Positions 37,161 to 46,596 of a DNA stretch of 64,000 bases are shown one piece after another. Source of the stretch: an uncultured bacterium (GTDB lineage: Bacteria > Krumholzibacteriota > Krumholzibacteriia > LZORAL124-64-63); contig CAIWHK010000009.1 in NCBI GenBank assembly GCA_903912525.1, positions 62,001 through 126,000 of the forward strand, written 5' to 3'. The notes beneath the pieces were generated by a model. That model made no database searches. It had not been told where the DNA came from and saw nothing but the letters and a program-made list of their open reading frames with translations. Positions within the stretch are counted from its first letter, which is position 1, and each line of letters opens with the position of its first letter. The position numbers were made by a program, and so were the translations under genes.

Positions 37161-37253
37161 GGACCGCACCCCGTTGCGCGCCGATGGAAAAGCAGGAGCC
37201 GCCGGGCTAACGCTCGCGGCGGCTCCACAGTAACGCAACCGGGCGATGGTGCG

Positions 37254-37365
37254 CTACTGGACGATCACGACCTTGCCGGCGGCCTGCACGCGGCCGTCGT
37301 CCCACTTCAGGAAGTACACGCCCGACGGCACGTCGCGGAAGCCCACCCCTGCCGCCCGCATCCAT
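37254..37365 (-). pseudogene. Orphan FlgD-like C-terminal tail
   Basis: Encodes GVGFRDVPSGVYFLKW, DDGRVQAAGKVVIVQ-stop: the last two strands of a secretion tail with no protein body. Upstream it runs into the promoter of the plus-strand gene at 37422 (TATGCT near 37367). Confidence 0.65.
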
Positions 37366-37421
37366 GCTATGCTCAGGAACTCCCGGTCCGGACCGCAACC
37401 CCGCATCCAGGAAGCGACTCG

Positions 37422-39086
37422 ATGAAGGCCAGCCCGTTCCCGCACCATCCCCGTGCCCACACACGCTCCGCGGGCGTCGTCGTCGTCCTGTTCGCCGTCC
37501 TGGCCCTGGCCGCCGCACCAGCCCCGGCGGCGCTGGAGTACCTGGACAACGGCATCGTGCGGGTGGGCGTCGACATGGTTCGCGGCGGGGCGATCGGCTA
37601 CCTGAGCCTGTCCGGCACGACCGACAACGTCGTCAACACGCGTGACCTCGGCCGCTACATCCAGCAGTCCTACTACGCCGGTCCGCTCCCCTACATCCCC
37701 GCCGGCGCGCTCCAGCATCCGGCGTACGCGGGCTGGGGCTGGAATCCCGTCCAGGCCGGCGACGTGTACGGCTACCAGGGACTCGTGACCGCCTCGAGCA
37801 ACGACGGGACGACACTATACGTCCAGGCGCGACCGAAACAGTGGGCCCTGCGGAACGTCAACGCGGACGGCCTCGTCGAGCAGTGGCTCACCCTCGACGC
37901 CAACCGCGTCCACGTGCACTGCCGGCTGACCAACGCCCGCGCCGATTCCACGCGGTACCCGGCCCGGCATCAGGAACTCCCCGCCGTCTACACGATCGGC
38001 CGCCTGTCGCGCCTGTTCAGCTACACCGGGAGCGCGCCGTTCACCGGCGGCACGGTGACGCAGATCACCAACAGCGGACCGCCGTGGGCCTACTGGTCCG
38101 CAACGGAGAACTGGTCGGCACTGGTCGATGCGAACGGCTGGGGCCTGGGCGTCGTCCATGCCGGCGCCACCCTGACCGTCGGCGGCTTCCATGGCACGCC
38201 CGGCAGTGGCGGCCCGCTCGACGACGCCACCGGCTACATCGCGCCACTGCAGACCGACGTGCTGGACCAGGCCATCGTCTACGACTACGACTACACGCTC
38301 ATCCTGGGCAACCTCGACGCCGACATCCGCGCCTGGGCCGTCGCGCACGCGCCGACGCCGGGTCCCAACTTCGTGTTCACCACCGGTCGCGCCCATGGCA
38401 CCACCGGCAATCTCACCGACGCCCGCGCGCCGTTCAGCGGCTTCTGGCCGCTGTCGCTGGATGCCGCCGATCCGCAGGTCCTGCTGCCGCCATCGCTGTG
38501 GCAGGCTGCGGATGCGCCATGCGTCCTGGTCACCGGCGCCTGGCGCACACAGGGCGCCACGGCCGAGATGTTCTTCGCCGGCGCCGACGGCGTCTTCAGC
38601 GGCGCGAAACGCGTGGAATTCCCGGTGATCCCGGACGGGCAGGTGCGATCCTATCGCGTCGACCTGACGGCCAATCTGCTGTACACTGGGCCCATCTCGC
38701 GGCTGCGACTCGATCCGATTATCGCACAGGCCGCGGGCGACGCTGTCGACCTCTACGCCATCACGACCGCATCCCCCGCTGCGGCGCCGGGAGTGCCGTC
38801 GGCAGATCGTCTGGCCATCATCGCGACGGCGGCGCCGAACCCGTTCAATCCCGGGACAACCATCAGCTTCGATGTCGCCCTTGAAGGGCGCGCACGCGTC
38901 GATCTGTTCGACATGAGAGGCCAACTGGTGCGCACTCTGCTGGATCAGTCGCTCCCGACCGGACACGCTGCTGTGGCTTGGGACGGCCTCGACGGCTCGG
39001 GACGGCGCGCTGCTTCGGGCGCATACCATGTGCGCGTGCAGGCTGGGGGGCAGTCGGGACTGGTGCGGTTGACGCTCCTGAAATGA
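37422..39086 (+). CDS. Large secreted protein of unknown function with FlgD-like tail
   Basis: 554 residues; ATG preceded by CCAGGAAGCG. Basic N-terminus and signal peptide (VVVVLFAVLALAAAPAPAA). The main domain (about 40-415) has conserved-looking blocks: LDNGIVRVGVDMVRGGAIGY, LGRYIQQSYYAGP, WGWNPVQAGD, HQELPAVYTIGRLSRL, YWSATENWSALVD, ATGYIAPLQ. I recall similar uncharacterised proteins in bacteria and some eukaryotes; the pattern suggests a carbohydrate-active beta-sandwich, which is not proven. The C-terminus is the sorting tail (APNPFNPGTTISFDVA, SGAYHVRV, LTLLK). Confidence 0.7.
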   Translation: MKASPFPHHPRAHTRSAGVVVVLFAVLALAAAPAPAALEYLDNGIVRVGVDMVRGGAIGYLSLSGTTDNVVNTRDLGRYIQQSYYAGPLPYIPAGALQHPAYAGWGWNPVQAGDVYGYQGLVTASSNDGTTLYVQARPKQWALRNVNADGLVEQWLTLDANRVHVHCRLTNARADSTRYPARHQELPAVYTIGRLSRLFSYTGSAPFTGGTVTQITNSGPPWAYWSATENWSALVDANGWGLGVVHAGATLTVGGFHGTPGSGGPLDDATGYIAPLQTDVLDQAIVYDYDYTLILGNLDADIRAWAVAHAPTPGPNFVFTTGRAHGTTGNLTDARAPFSGFWPLSLDAADPQVLLPPSLWQAADAPCVLVTGAWRTQGATAEMFFAGADGVFSGAKRVEFPVIPDGQVRSYRVDLTANLLYTGPISRLRLDPIIAQAAGDAVDLYAITTASPAAAPGVPSADRLAIIATAAPNPFNPGTTISFDVALEGRARVDLFDMRGQLVRTLLDQSLPTGHAAVAWDGLDGSGRRAASGAYHVRVQAGGQSGLVRLTLLK

Positions 39087-39304
39087 ACCCGACCGGACGT
39101 TCCACGCCAAGTCGGCCGGACACCCCCATTCGACCTCGAGACTGAACGTGCAGCAAATCCAGGATTCTTCCGATCTCGTATTTCATTGCAGGACATACGT
39201 TTTCGATTGCGCGCCACTCGATCATCGCCGACCATGCTGACACACTACGCCGTGTCGTCGAGTGCGAACGGCGCCGATCGAACCCCGCGTTCCGGGAGGT
39301 TATC

Positions 39305-39916
39305 ATGAAGAGGACCATGTCGCTGATCGCCTGCGTGGCGATGATCGCGATCGTTGCGGGCGCCATGCCTGCGCAGGCACAATCAGCCAAGGGCCTGAAG
39401 GCCGGCCTGACGATGACGACGTTCACCGGCGACGACACGACCATGGAAACGATCGACCCCAGTTACAAGATGGGGTTCGCCTTCGGCGGCTACCTGAACC
39501 ACGCGTTTACCCCGCAGTTCTCGTTCCAGCCCGAGGCCTATTTTGCGCTGAAGGGCGCCAAGTACGAAGAGGGCAGCGACTCCATCACGATGAAGCTCAA
39601 CTACCTGTCCATTCCCCTGCTGCTGAAGATGCAGACGAACCCCGATTCGGGCCTGTTCTTCGTGGCCGGGCCCGAAATTGCGTTCACGATGAGCGCCAAG
39701 TCGAAGATCGACGTCAGCGGCGAGTCGCTGGACGTGGACATTAAGGACGACGTCAAGGGCATGGACTACGGCCTGGTCGTGGGCGCCGGCGTCAACCTCA
39801 CGAAGATGTCCATCGAGGCGCGCTATTCGATGGGCCTGACGACGATCGACGACACCGTCGACGAGACCGACGTCAAGAACAGCGGCTTCACTGTCCTGTT
39901 CGGCATCGGCCTCTAG
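39305..39916 (+). CDS. Outer-membrane beta-barrel protein (OMP_b-brl_2-like)
   Basis: 203 residues, GGGAGG before the ATG. Signal peptide ending AQAQS. It has the eight-stranded barrel pattern of small Bacteroidota-type porin-like proteins: GLKAGLTMTTF, MGFAFGGYLNHAF, FSFQPEAYFALKGAKY, LNYLSIPLLLKMQ, FFVAGPEIAF, YGLVVGAGVN, and a terminal strand FTVLFGIGL. Role unknown; such proteins are often structural or adhesive. Followed by a strong bidirectional terminator. Confidence 0.85.
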   Translation: MKRTMSLIACVAMIAIVAGAMPAQAQSAKGLKAGLTMTTFTGDDTTMETIDPSYKMGFAFGGYLNHAFTPQFSFQPEAYFALKGAKYEEGSDSITMKLNYLSIPLLLKMQTNPDSGLFFVAGPEIAFTMSAKSKIDVSGESLDVDIKDDVKGMDYGLVVGAGVNLTKMSIEARYSMGLTTIDDTVDETDVKNSGFTVLFGIGL

Positions 39917-39949
39917 GCTCCGCCCCGGGGACTGGACCTCCCTCCGGCA

Positions 39950-39981
39950 AAGGGCCCGGCCTCACTTGAGGCCGGGCCCTT
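39950..39981. terminator. Bidirectional terminator between convergent genes
   Basis: 15-bp perfect stem (AAGGGCCCGGCCTCA and its complement) with a 2-base centre, between the OMP gene and the convergent nucleoside transporter gene. Confidence 0.8.
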
Positions 39982-40016
39982 GCGTTTGACGCTGCCGTCG
40001 CCGTTGCTCCTGGACG

Positions 40017-41561
40017 TCAGTCGATCAGCATCCCCGCCACGTTCGCCGTCATGAACGTCGCGATCGACCCCACGATCATCGCCTTCATCCCCAGCTTCGC
40101 CAGGTCGTGGCGCCGGGTCGGCGCAATGGCCGAGATGCCGCCGATCTGGATCGCGATCGACGAGAAGTTCGAGAACCCGGACAGCGCGTACGAGGCGATG
40201 ACGACCGAGCGGTACGACAGACCGCTGTCCGTCTTCAGCAGGTCGGCCAGTTGCAGGTAGGCCACGAACTCGTTCACGCCCGTCTTGACGCCGATCAGCT
40301 TGCCCACCACCCAGCAGTCGTGCAGCGGCACGCCCATCAGCCAGGCGAAGGGCACGCCGACGAACCCGAGCAGGCGCTCGATGGTCAGCGCGGGGCCGCC
40401 CACCAGCACCGAGACCTTCGTCAGGATGGCGTTCGCCAGCGCGATCAGGCCGATGAAGGCCAGCAGCATGGCGCCCACGTTGAAGGCCAGCGCCATGCCC
40501 TCGGAGGCGCCGCGCGCGGCGGCGTCCAGGGCGTTGGCGTCGAGGTTCTCCTTCGGCATGCGCACGTTCTCGCCGCTGGTCAGCGGCTTGCCCATTTCCG
40601 GCATCACGATCTTGGCGCAGACCAGGGCCGCCGGCGCCGACATCACCGACTGCGCGATGAGGTGCCCCGCGATGTCCGGGAAGAAGTTGTGGAGCATGCC
40701 TACGTAGGCCGCCAGCACGCTGCCGGCCGTGTTGGCGAAGCCGCCGACCATGATGCACAGCAACTCGCTGTTGGTCATGTCCTTGACGTAGGGCTTGATG
40801 ACCAGCGGCGCCTCGGTCTGGCCGACGAAGATGTTGGCCGCCGTCGACAGGCTCTCGGCGCCGGAGCACTTCATCGTCTTCTGCATGATCGACGAGAAGA
40901 AGTTGACGATGACCTGCATGATGCCCAGGTAGTAGCCCAGGGTCATCAGCGACGAGAAGAAGATGATCGTCGGCAGCACGTTCACGGCGAAGTTGACCAG
41001 CGCCGACTCGATCTTGCCGCTGCCGTACGAGGCGAACAGGAAGTTCGTGCCCTGCTGCCCGAAGCCGATCACCGCGAGCGTCGCCAGGTTCAGCTTCTCG
41101 AACACCCACATGCCCGGCCCGGTCTTCAGCACGATGACGCCGAAGACCAGCTGCAGCGCCATGCCCCAGGCGACCAGCTTCCAGTTGACCTTCCGCTTGT
41201 TGTCGGACATCAGCCAGCAGATGCCGATCAGGCCGAACAGGCCGAAGAACGACACCGCGCGGCTGCCGAAGCTGGACGGCTCCTGCTGGCGACGGAGCTC
41301 CTCGATGCGGCCCGTGACTGATCCCTGGGCTTCGGCCGCAGCGACAGGTTCGGCCGTCGTCGCCGCGGCCACGGCCAGGCCGGAATCGACCGGCGCCGCC
41401 GCGGTAGTGTCGGTCGCCGACACGGCCACCGCCGTCGAGTCGACCTTGCCCGCCCTCGCAGCCGGCGAGAACGCGAAGACGGCCAGGCTGCCGATCACAC
41501 CGAGGACGATGTAGAGGGCCCAGACCTTGAACAGGCGCGAGGCGCCCGGGACGCGAATCAT
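40017..41561 (-). CDS. nupC: Concentrative nucleoside transporter (NupC family)
   Basis: 514 residues, GGAGACAGC before the ATG. CNT family features: the core motif IFVGQTEAPLVIKPYV near 262, GGFANTAGSVLAAYVG, GASEGMALAFNVGAMLLAF, and GVKTGVNEFVAYLQL followed by ALSGFSNFSSIAIQIGG. It imports nucleosides with Na+ or H+. Unlike typical NupC (about 400 residues), it has an N-terminal membrane helix and a 70-residue Ala/Thr/Ser-rich linker before the core, as in some Planctomycetes/FCB homologues. Orientation continues the minus-strand run, but a hairpin separates it from dus. Confidence 0.9.
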   Translation of the reverse strand: MIRVPGASRLFKVWALYIVLGVIGSLAVFAFSPAARAGKVDSTAVAVSATDTTAAAPVDSGLAVAAATTAEPVAAAEAQGSVTGRIEELRRQQEPSSFGSRAVSFFGLFGLIGICWLMSDNKRKVNWKLVAWGMALQLVFGVIVLKTGPGMWVFEKLNLATLAVIGFGQQGTNFLFASYGSGKIESALVNFAVNVLPTIIFFSSLMTLGYYLGIMQVIVNFFSSIMQKTMKCSGAESLSTAANIFVGQTEAPLVIKPYVKDMTNSELLCIMVGGFANTAGSVLAAYVGMLHNFFPDIAGHLIAQSVMSAPAALVCAKIVMPEMGKPLTSGENVRMPKENLDANALDAAARGASEGMALAFNVGAMLLAFIGLIALANAILTKVSVLVGGPALTIERLLGFVGVPFAWLMGVPLHDCWVVGKLIGVKTGVNEFVAYLQLADLLKTDSGLSYRSVVIASYALSGFSNFSSIAIQIGGISAIAPTRRHDLAKLGMKAMIVGSIATFMTANVAGMLID

Positions 41562-41586
41562 GCTGTCTCCATGTTCCTGGGGGACG

Positions 41587-41606
41587 GGCAGGCGACGTCG
41601 CCTGCC
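41587..41606 (-). terminator. Hairpin between dus and nupC
   Basis: A 20-bp perfect palindrome, GGCAGGCGACGTCGCCTGCC, 36 bases downstream of the dus stop on the minus strand. Likely the end of the dsrC-dus transcript; no T-run. Confidence 0.5.
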
Positions 41607-41642
41607 GTAAGGGGTGATTGTGGCACGCGCAGCCGCGCAGCG

Positions 41643-42629
41643 TCAATCGGAGCCGGTCCCGCCGCCGAAGAGCAACGCCGTCACCCGGTCGGGGTCCTCC
41701 ACCTCGCGCACCAGGACCCACGCCGCCTCGGCCTCGGGAAAGCGCCGGCGCAGCAGGTTCAGCCACTGCTTCAGGCGTCCGGCCCTGGCCCGCGGCGCGA
41801 TGGTCTCGCCCAGCCGCGACCAGAAGGTCGCCACCAGCGGCAGCAGGTCGTCCCAGGCCAGCGGCGGCGCGTCCGGCCGCCGGATCGCCAGCGCCAGCCC
41901 CGGGTCGGCCACCATGCCACGGCCGAGCATCAGCGCGTCGCAGCCGCTCTGGGCCAGGCAGCGGCGAGCATCGTCCACGGTCCACATCTCGCCGTTGGCC
42001 ACCACCGGCAGCGACACCGCCTCGCGGATCAGCGCCAGGCGATCCCAGTACGCCGGCGGCCGGTAGCCGTGCACCTTCGTGCGCGCATGCACCACCAGCT
42101 CGGCGGCGCCGGCGGTGTCGATGGCGCGCGCGCAGTCGAGCATGCGCGACTCGTCGCGATGACCCAGGCGCATCTTCGCCGAGACGGGCACCTCGGCCGG
42201 CACCGCGCGCCGCACGGCGGCCACGATCTCGTGCACCAGTTCGGGTTCATCCAGCAGCACGGCGCCCCCGCGGTGGCGGTTCACCGTCGGCGCCGGGCAG
42301 CCGAAGTTCAGGTCGACGCCCTCGGCCCCCAGCCGCGCCAAAGCAACGGCATTGGCCGCCAGCATCGCCGGATCCGAGCCCAGCAACTGGGCGCGCACGG
42401 GAACGCCCGCGCCGGTGCGGCTGCCGTGGTTCAACTCGGGAATGCGTCGCAGGAAGACATGGTCGGGCAGCAGCGTGTCGGTGACGCGGATGAACTCGGA
42501 CACGCAGCGGTCGACGCCGCCCACCTGCGTGATGATGTCGCGCAACAGGTGGTCGAGCAGCCCCTCCATCGGGGCCAGCAGGATGCGGGGCGCGGCTGGG
42601 CCTTCGCGCGGCGGCGTCTGCATGCTCAC
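41643..42629 (-). CDS. dus: tRNA-dihydrouridine synthase
   Basis: 328 residues from GTG 42629, or 326 from ATG 42623. FMN-dependent TIM barrel reducing uridine in tRNA D-loops: LLAPMEGLLDHLLRD at the start, NFGCPAPTVNRHRGGAVLL with the catalytic Cys, VSAKMRLGHRD, VVHARTK, VANGEMW and GRGMVADPG. Closest in feel to DusC. It follows yjbQ by 7 bases at the end of a sulfur-related gene run, and tRNA modification fits a thiol-relay neighbourhood loosely. Confidence 0.9.
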   Translation of the reverse strand: MSMQTPPREGPAAPRILLAPMEGLLDHLLRDIITQVGGVDRCVSEFIRVTDTLLPDHVFLRRIPELNHGSRTGAGVPVRAQLLGSDPAMLAANAVALARLGAEGVDLNFGCPAPTVNRHRGGAVLLDEPELVHEIVAAVRRAVPAEVPVSAKMRLGHRDESRMLDCARAIDTAGAAELVVHARTKVHGYRPPAYWDRLALIREAVSLPVVANGEMWTVDDARRCLAQSGCDALMLGRGMVADPGLALAIRRPDAPPLAWDDLLPLVATFWSRLGETIAPRARAGRLKQWLNLLRRRFPEAEAAWVLVREVEDPDRVTALLFGGGTGSD

Positions 42630-42636
42630 GCGCTGC

Positions 42637-43056
42637 TCACTCGCCGATGATCTTCACGAGCACGCGCTTGCGCCGCCGCCCGTCGAACTCGCCGTAGAAG
42701 ATCTGCTCCCAGCGGCCGAAGTCGAGCCGCCCGTCGGTGACGGCGACCACGACCTCGCGCCCCATCACCTGGCGCTTGAGGTGGGCGTCGGCATTGTCCT
42801 CGCCGGTCAGGTTGTGGCGATACTGGTCGGTGGGGGCGTGCGGGGCCAGCTTCTCCAGCCACTTCTCGTAGTCGTGGTGCAGGCCGCCCTCGTCGTCGTT
42901 GATGAAGACCGAGGCGGTGATGTGCAGCGCGTTGACCAGGCAGAGTCCCTCGCGGATGCCGCTGCGGGCCAGGGCGGCCTCAACCTGCGGCGTGATGTTG
43001 ACGAAGCCGCGGCGCGCCGGGACCTCCATCATGATCTCTTCGCGGTGGCTCTTCAC
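42637..43056 (-). CDS. yjbQ: YjbQ/UPF0047 family protein
   Basis: 139 residues from GTG 43056 with GGGAGAG upstream. Family signature: [38 protein letters not shown] with the metal-like His and Asp, [19 protein letters not shown], and RVLVKIIG. Homologues have weak thiamine-phosphate synthase activity in vitro, but the true role is unclear. It starts 11 bases after the desulfurase-like gene ends and is probably co-transcribed. Confidence 0.88.
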   Translation of the reverse strand: MKSHREEIMMEVPARRGFVNITPQVEAALARSGIREGLCLVNALHITASVFINDDEGGLHHDYEKWLEKLAPHAPTDQYRHNLTGEDNADAHLKRQVMGREVVVAVTDGRLDFGRWEQIFYGEFDGRRRKRVLVKIIGE

Positions 43057-43066
43057 GTTGCTCTCC

Positions 43067-44266
43067 CTATCCCTGCCGCGAGCGCGCCAGCTCGGCGATC
43101 TCCCCGACCGCGCGCACCGCCAGGTCGGCGTGCGCCTCGGTGTTGAACGGCCCGACGCCGAACCGCACCGCGCCGTGGATCTGGTCGGTGCCGATGTGCT
43201 CGTGCACCATCGGCGCGCAGTGCAGGCCCGTGCGGCAGGCGATGCCGTAGTCGACGTCCAGCATCGTGCCCACGTCGGCCGCCTCGAAGCCGGCCACGTT
43301 GAACGACAGCACACTGATGCGCTCCTGGCCCGCCACGTCGTCGGCGCAGTACAGGGTAACGCCGGGAGTCGCCCGCAGCCCGTCGCGCAGCCGCCGCCAC
43401 AGGCCCATCTCGTGCGCGTGGATCGCGGCCACACCGCGCTCCTGCACCCACTTGACGCCCGCGTTCAGCCCGGCGATGCCCGGCAGGTTCGGCGTGCCGT
43501 ACTCCATGCGGTACGGGTATTCCTCGAGGTGGCTGCGCTGCGCGCTGCGCACGCCCGTGCCGCCGGCGCGCACCTGGCGCAGCTCGACCGACGGGTGCAC
43601 GTACATGCCACCGATGCCCATCGGGCCCATCAGCGACTTGTGCCCGGTGAAGCAGATGACCCCCGCGCCCAGCGACTCCATGTCCAGCGGCAGCATCCCG
43701 GCGGTCTGCGAGACGTCGAGCACCAGCGGGATGCCCCGCTCGCGGCACGCCTTGCCGATGGGCGCCACCGGCTGCACGGTGCCGATGACGTTCGAGCCGT
43801 GGTTGATGACGACGGCCTTCGTCGCCGGCCTTAGGCGCGCGATGACCTCGTCGGGATCGATATAGCCGTGCTGGTCGAAGTCGACCCAGTCGACGTCGAC
43901 GCCGCGCTGCTGCAGCGTCCACAGCGGCCGCAGCGACGAGTTGTGCTCCAGGTGCGTCGTGACCGCGTGGTCGCCAGGCTGCAGCAGGCCGAAGATGGCC
44001 AGGTTCAGCGCGTCGGTGGCGTTGTAGCCGAAGACCAGCCGCGACGGGTCGGCGCCGCCGAAGAAGGTGCAGAGCAGGCGCCGCGTTTCCTCGACCAGGT
44101 CGCCCGACTCGATGCACAGGTCGTAGCCCGAACGCCCCGGGTTCACGCCGTAGCGACGGTAGAACTCGTCCATGAACCGGTAGACGGACTCCGGCTTCGG
44201 GTACGAGGTGGCGCCGTTGTCCAGATAGACGAGGTCGGTGGCGTTGGCGTCAGCTTGTGACATCAT
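43067..44266 (-). CDS. Cysteine desulfurase-like class V aminotransferase
   Basis: 399 residues from ATG 44266 (ATG 44263 possible) behind GGGGAGGACC, overlapping the dsrK end by 17 bases. PLP enzyme: [13 protein letters not shown], the PLP Lys in [13 protein letters not shown] near 212, and a desulfurase-type Cys loop [15 protein letters not shown] near 350. It should release sulfur (or selenium) from cysteine (or selenocysteine) as an enzyme persulfide. It resembles the CsdA-like subgroup TIGR01977, which I recall as linked in some genomes to selenium metabolism. The position beside dsrC/M/K suggests it feeds a sulfur relay. Confidence 0.85.
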   Translation of the reverse strand: MMSQADANATDLVYLDNGATSYPKPESVYRFMDEFYRRYGVNPGRSGYDLCIESGDLVEETRRLLCTFFGGADPSRLVFGYNATDALNLAIFGLLQPGDHAVTTHLEHNSSLRPLWTLQQRGVDVDWVDFDQHGYIDPDEVIARLRPATKAVVINHGSNVIGTVQPVAPIGKACRERGIPLVLDVSQTAGMLPLDMESLGAGVICFTGHKSLMGPMGIGGMYVHPSVELRQVRAGGTGVRSAQRSHLEEYPYRMEYGTPNLPGIAGLNAGVKWVQERGVAAIHAHEMGLWRRLRDGLRATPGVTLYCADDVAGQERISVLSFNVAGFEAADVGTMLDVDYGIACRTGLHCAPMVHEHIGTDQIHGAVRFGVGPFNTEAHADLAVRAVGEIAELARSRQG

Positions 44267-45617
44267 GGTCCTCCCCGGCCGGCGGCGTGATCGTCGGCAG
44301 GACCAGGGCATCAGCCACGATCTCCGCCACGGTTTTGATGACGACGCCGAGCTTGTACTCGCGGTTCAGTTCCATCAATTGGTCGATGCAGTTGTGGCAC
44401 GGCGCGACGACGACGCGCGCGCCCGTGGCGCGGATCTGCTCCGCCTTCACGCCGCCGGCCTGCAGGCGCCGGTCCCGGTACTGTGCCATCGCCAGCTGCC
44501 CGCCCCCGCCGCCGCAGCAGAAGTTCTCGGCGCGGTTGGGCGTCATCTCCACGAAGTCCGTCACGCAGCGGCGCAGGATCGAGCGCTGCGGCTCGCTGAT
44601 GCCGCCCTGGCGCACCGTGTTGCACGGGTCGTGCAGCGTCACGCGATCGGTGAGGCGCGACGGGTCCACCTTCAGGCGGCCCTGGCGGAAGTAGTCCTCC
44701 ATCAACTCCAGGAAGCTGATGATACGAAAGCCCGGCCTTTCCCGCAGCCATTCGGCCGCTTCCCAGCGCGCGGACGCGAATCCGTGCCCGCACTCGCCGA
44801 TGACCAGCGTGCGGCAGCCCAGGCGGTCCATCGAGTCCAGCAGGTTGCGGGCGATGGCGCCGCCCTCGGCGTTGTTGCCGCTGAACAGGCCGTAGTTCGT
44901 CAGGTCCCAGCCCTCGCTGGCCACGGTCCAGTCCTCGCCCGCAGCGTAAAACACCGTCGCGCTGGCCTGCATGCCCAGCGGGAAGAACTTTGGCTCGCGC
45001 GGGTTCACGGTGAACAGGATGTTGGCGCCGTGCTTGTCGACGGGGATGCGGGCAGCCGGGTCGTTCACCGCGCCCTGCGTCTCCTCCTCGATCCACTGCA
45101 CCGTGTCCAGCCAGTCCTCGCGCGTGATCGCCATGTTGTTGCCGGTCTCCAGCGCGGTGGTGACCACCTGCTGCAGGTCGGCGGGGATCAGGCCCATCTC
45201 CGTCAGCGTAGCGCGGGCCGCCCGCATCACGGCCGGCACGTTGACGCCGGTGGTGCAGTTCAGGCTGCAGCGCCCGCACGTCGAGCAGCGCCCGAACGCG
45301 GCGTCGACCCAGGCGCGCACCAGGTCGCGGTCGAAGGGCCGCGCGCCCGTCAGCGCCGGCGCCAGGCGCCCGACCAGCGTGTAGCGTCCGCGAAACGCCG
45401 AGGCCACCTGCTCCAGCTTGTGGGCGGGGATCGACTGCGGTTCGTGGTCGGTCAGAAAGTAGTGGCACGACTCGGCGCACAGCCCGCAGTGCACGCAGGT
45501 CTGCAGCCACAGGGCGCCGGCCGCGCCCAGTTTTTGACGAAAGATGTCGAGGCCGCGCGCCAACTCTTCAGCGGTCAGCGCCTCGATCTTCGCGTCCAGC
45601 GTCTCGTTGTCGGCCAC
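44250..45617 (-). CDS. dsrK: DsrK/HdrD-like Fe-S protein
   Basis: 455 residues, GTG start behind GGAGGTGAGG. Two [4Fe-4S] ferredoxin motifs near the N-terminus (CVHCGLCAESC near 41, CSTCGRCSLNC near 110), then a CCG-type catalytic half: HDPCN near 345, FCCGGGGGQ near 382, CHNC near 418. That Cys set holds the non-cubane [4Fe-4S] cluster of HdrB/HdrD-type disulfide reductases. With the DsrM-like membrane protein it should oxidise menaquinol and reduce the DsrC trisulfide or disulfide in the cytoplasm. Sulfite reductase genes (dsrAB) are not in this window. Confidence 0.82.
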   Translation of the reverse strand: MADNETLDAKIEALTAEELARGLDIFRQKLGAAGALWLQTCVHCGLCAESCHYFLTDHEPQSIPAHKLEQVASAFRGRYTLVGRLAPALTGARPFDRDLVRAWVDAAFGRCSTCGRCSLNCTTGVNVPAVMRAARATLTEMGLIPADLQQVVTTALETGNNMAITREDWLDTVQWIEEETQGAVNDPAARIPVDKHGANILFTVNPREPKFFPLGMQASATVFYAAGEDWTVASEGWDLTNYGLFSGNNAEGGAIARNLLDSMDRLGCRTLVIGECGHGFASARWEAAEWLRERPGFRIISFLELMEDYFRQGRLKVDPSRLTDRVTLHDPCNTVRQGGISEPQRSILRRCVTDFVEMTPNRAENFCCGGGGGQLAMAQYRDRRLQAGGVKAEQIRATGARVVVAPCHNCIDQLMELNREYKLGVVIKTVAEIVADALVLPTITPPAGEDHDVTS

Positions 45618-45637
45618 GTTGCCTCACCTCCCCCGGC

Positions 45638-46276
45638 TCAATGCCGCAGCGGGAACGTGCCCCGCCGCCCGTAGTGCCGTCCCAGGTTCCAGCGCGCCGG
45701 GAAGAAGAACAGGCAGTGCCGGATCTTCCCCAGCGGGATGTAGAGCAGCAGCAGCATCGCGCCCACCAGCAGCGCGCGCTCCAGGCTGCCGGCCAGCAGG
45801 CGCAGGCCCGCCAGCGCGATGAACGCGGTCGTCAGCAGGTTGGCCAGGTAGTCGTCGGGGATGCTGATCGCCCGCAGCAGCGGCCCGCGCGCGCGCCGGA
45901 CGAGCAGCGAGATCCCGCCGATCATCCCGAGCGCCGTCAGCACCAGCGCTACCTGGCGCACGGGCGCCGGCGGCAACGCGCTGCCGGCCGCCGCGTCGCG
46001 CATCGACCAGACGAGCACGCCGAACGCGGTGAAGATGCCGAGGTGGTAGCCGACGCCGAGCGCGTAGACGACGGGATGCGTGCGGGTGCTTTCCTTGGCC
46101 GACGGCGCCATGCCCGGGCCGAAGGCGTAGAGGATGCCGCGCAGGGCGCTGCCCTGGGCCTCGGCCATGGGCGGCCGCGTGCCGAACGAACGGGTGCGCA
46201 CGACCTGCAGGAGCAGCGCCACGGCCGCAAGGACGGCGCAGATCGCCACGCCCAGCCGCAGGCCCGCGTCACCCAT
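45638..46276 (-). CDS. dsrM: DsrM/NarI-like membrane cytochrome b
   Basis: 212 residues; ATG overlaps the dsrC stop (TGATG). Five likely membrane helices with His residues at helix ends (THPVVYALGVGYHLGIF, HCLFFFPARW), as in the cytochrome b subunits that pair with DsrK, TmcB or HdrD. It binds heme b and exchanges electrons with menaquinone. It is shorter than classical DsrM (about 300-330), so closer in size to the TmcC/NarI type. Order dsrC-dsrM-dsrK supports the assignment. Confidence 0.78.
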   Translation of the reverse strand: MGDAGLRLGVAICAVLAAVALLLQVVRTRSFGTRPPMAEAQGSALRGILYAFGPGMAPSAKESTRTHPVVYALGVGYHLGIFTAFGVLVWSMRDAAAGSALPPAPVRQVALVLTALGMIGGISLLVRRARGPLLRAISIPDDYLANLLTTAFIALAGLRLLAGSLERALLVGAMLLLLYIPLGKIRHCLFFFPARWNLGRHYGRRGTFPLRH

Positions 46277-46596
46277 CACACACAACCATCCGGCTTGGGC
46301 AGGCCCGCCAGCTTGCACGCTCCGCGCGCCGGGCCCGACGGGAACAGTTCGTAGACGCGCTTGAGCGGCAGGCCGGTGGCCTTGCAGACGGCGCGCACCA
46401 TCGGGGCGCCGTGCGTCTGTTCGAAGTGCGAACGGATGAAACGGATGACGGCCCAGTGTTCGTCGGTCAGCGTCTCGAGGCCTTCCTCGGCGCGGGCCAG
46501 AAACGTCGCGAGCTCCTCGTCCCACTGCTCGGGATGGAGCAGGAAACCTTCCTCGTTGACGTCCAGCTGGCGTCCACCGCAATCGATCGTCGGCAT
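46276..46596 (-). CDS. dsrC: DsrC-family sulfur carrier with both C-terminal cysteines
   Basis: 106 residues from ATG 46596 (GGGGGAC upstream). The DsrC/TusE fold signature is present: VNEEGFLLHPEQWDEELA, LTDEHWAVIRFIRSHFEQ, and the C-terminal arm GACKLAGLPKPDGCV. The arm has both CysB and the penultimate CysA, the hallmark of true DsrC, which forms a trisulfide; TusE usually keeps only one. It would carry sulfane sulfur between desulfurase/TusA/DsrE-type partners and DsrMK. First gene of the minus-strand run that continues through dus. Confidence 0.9.
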   Translation of the reverse strand: MPTIDCGGRQLDVNEEGFLLHPEQWDEELATFLARAEEGLETLTDEHWAVIRFIRSHFEQTHGAPMVRAVCKATGLPLKRVYELFPSGPARGACKLAGLPKPDGCV

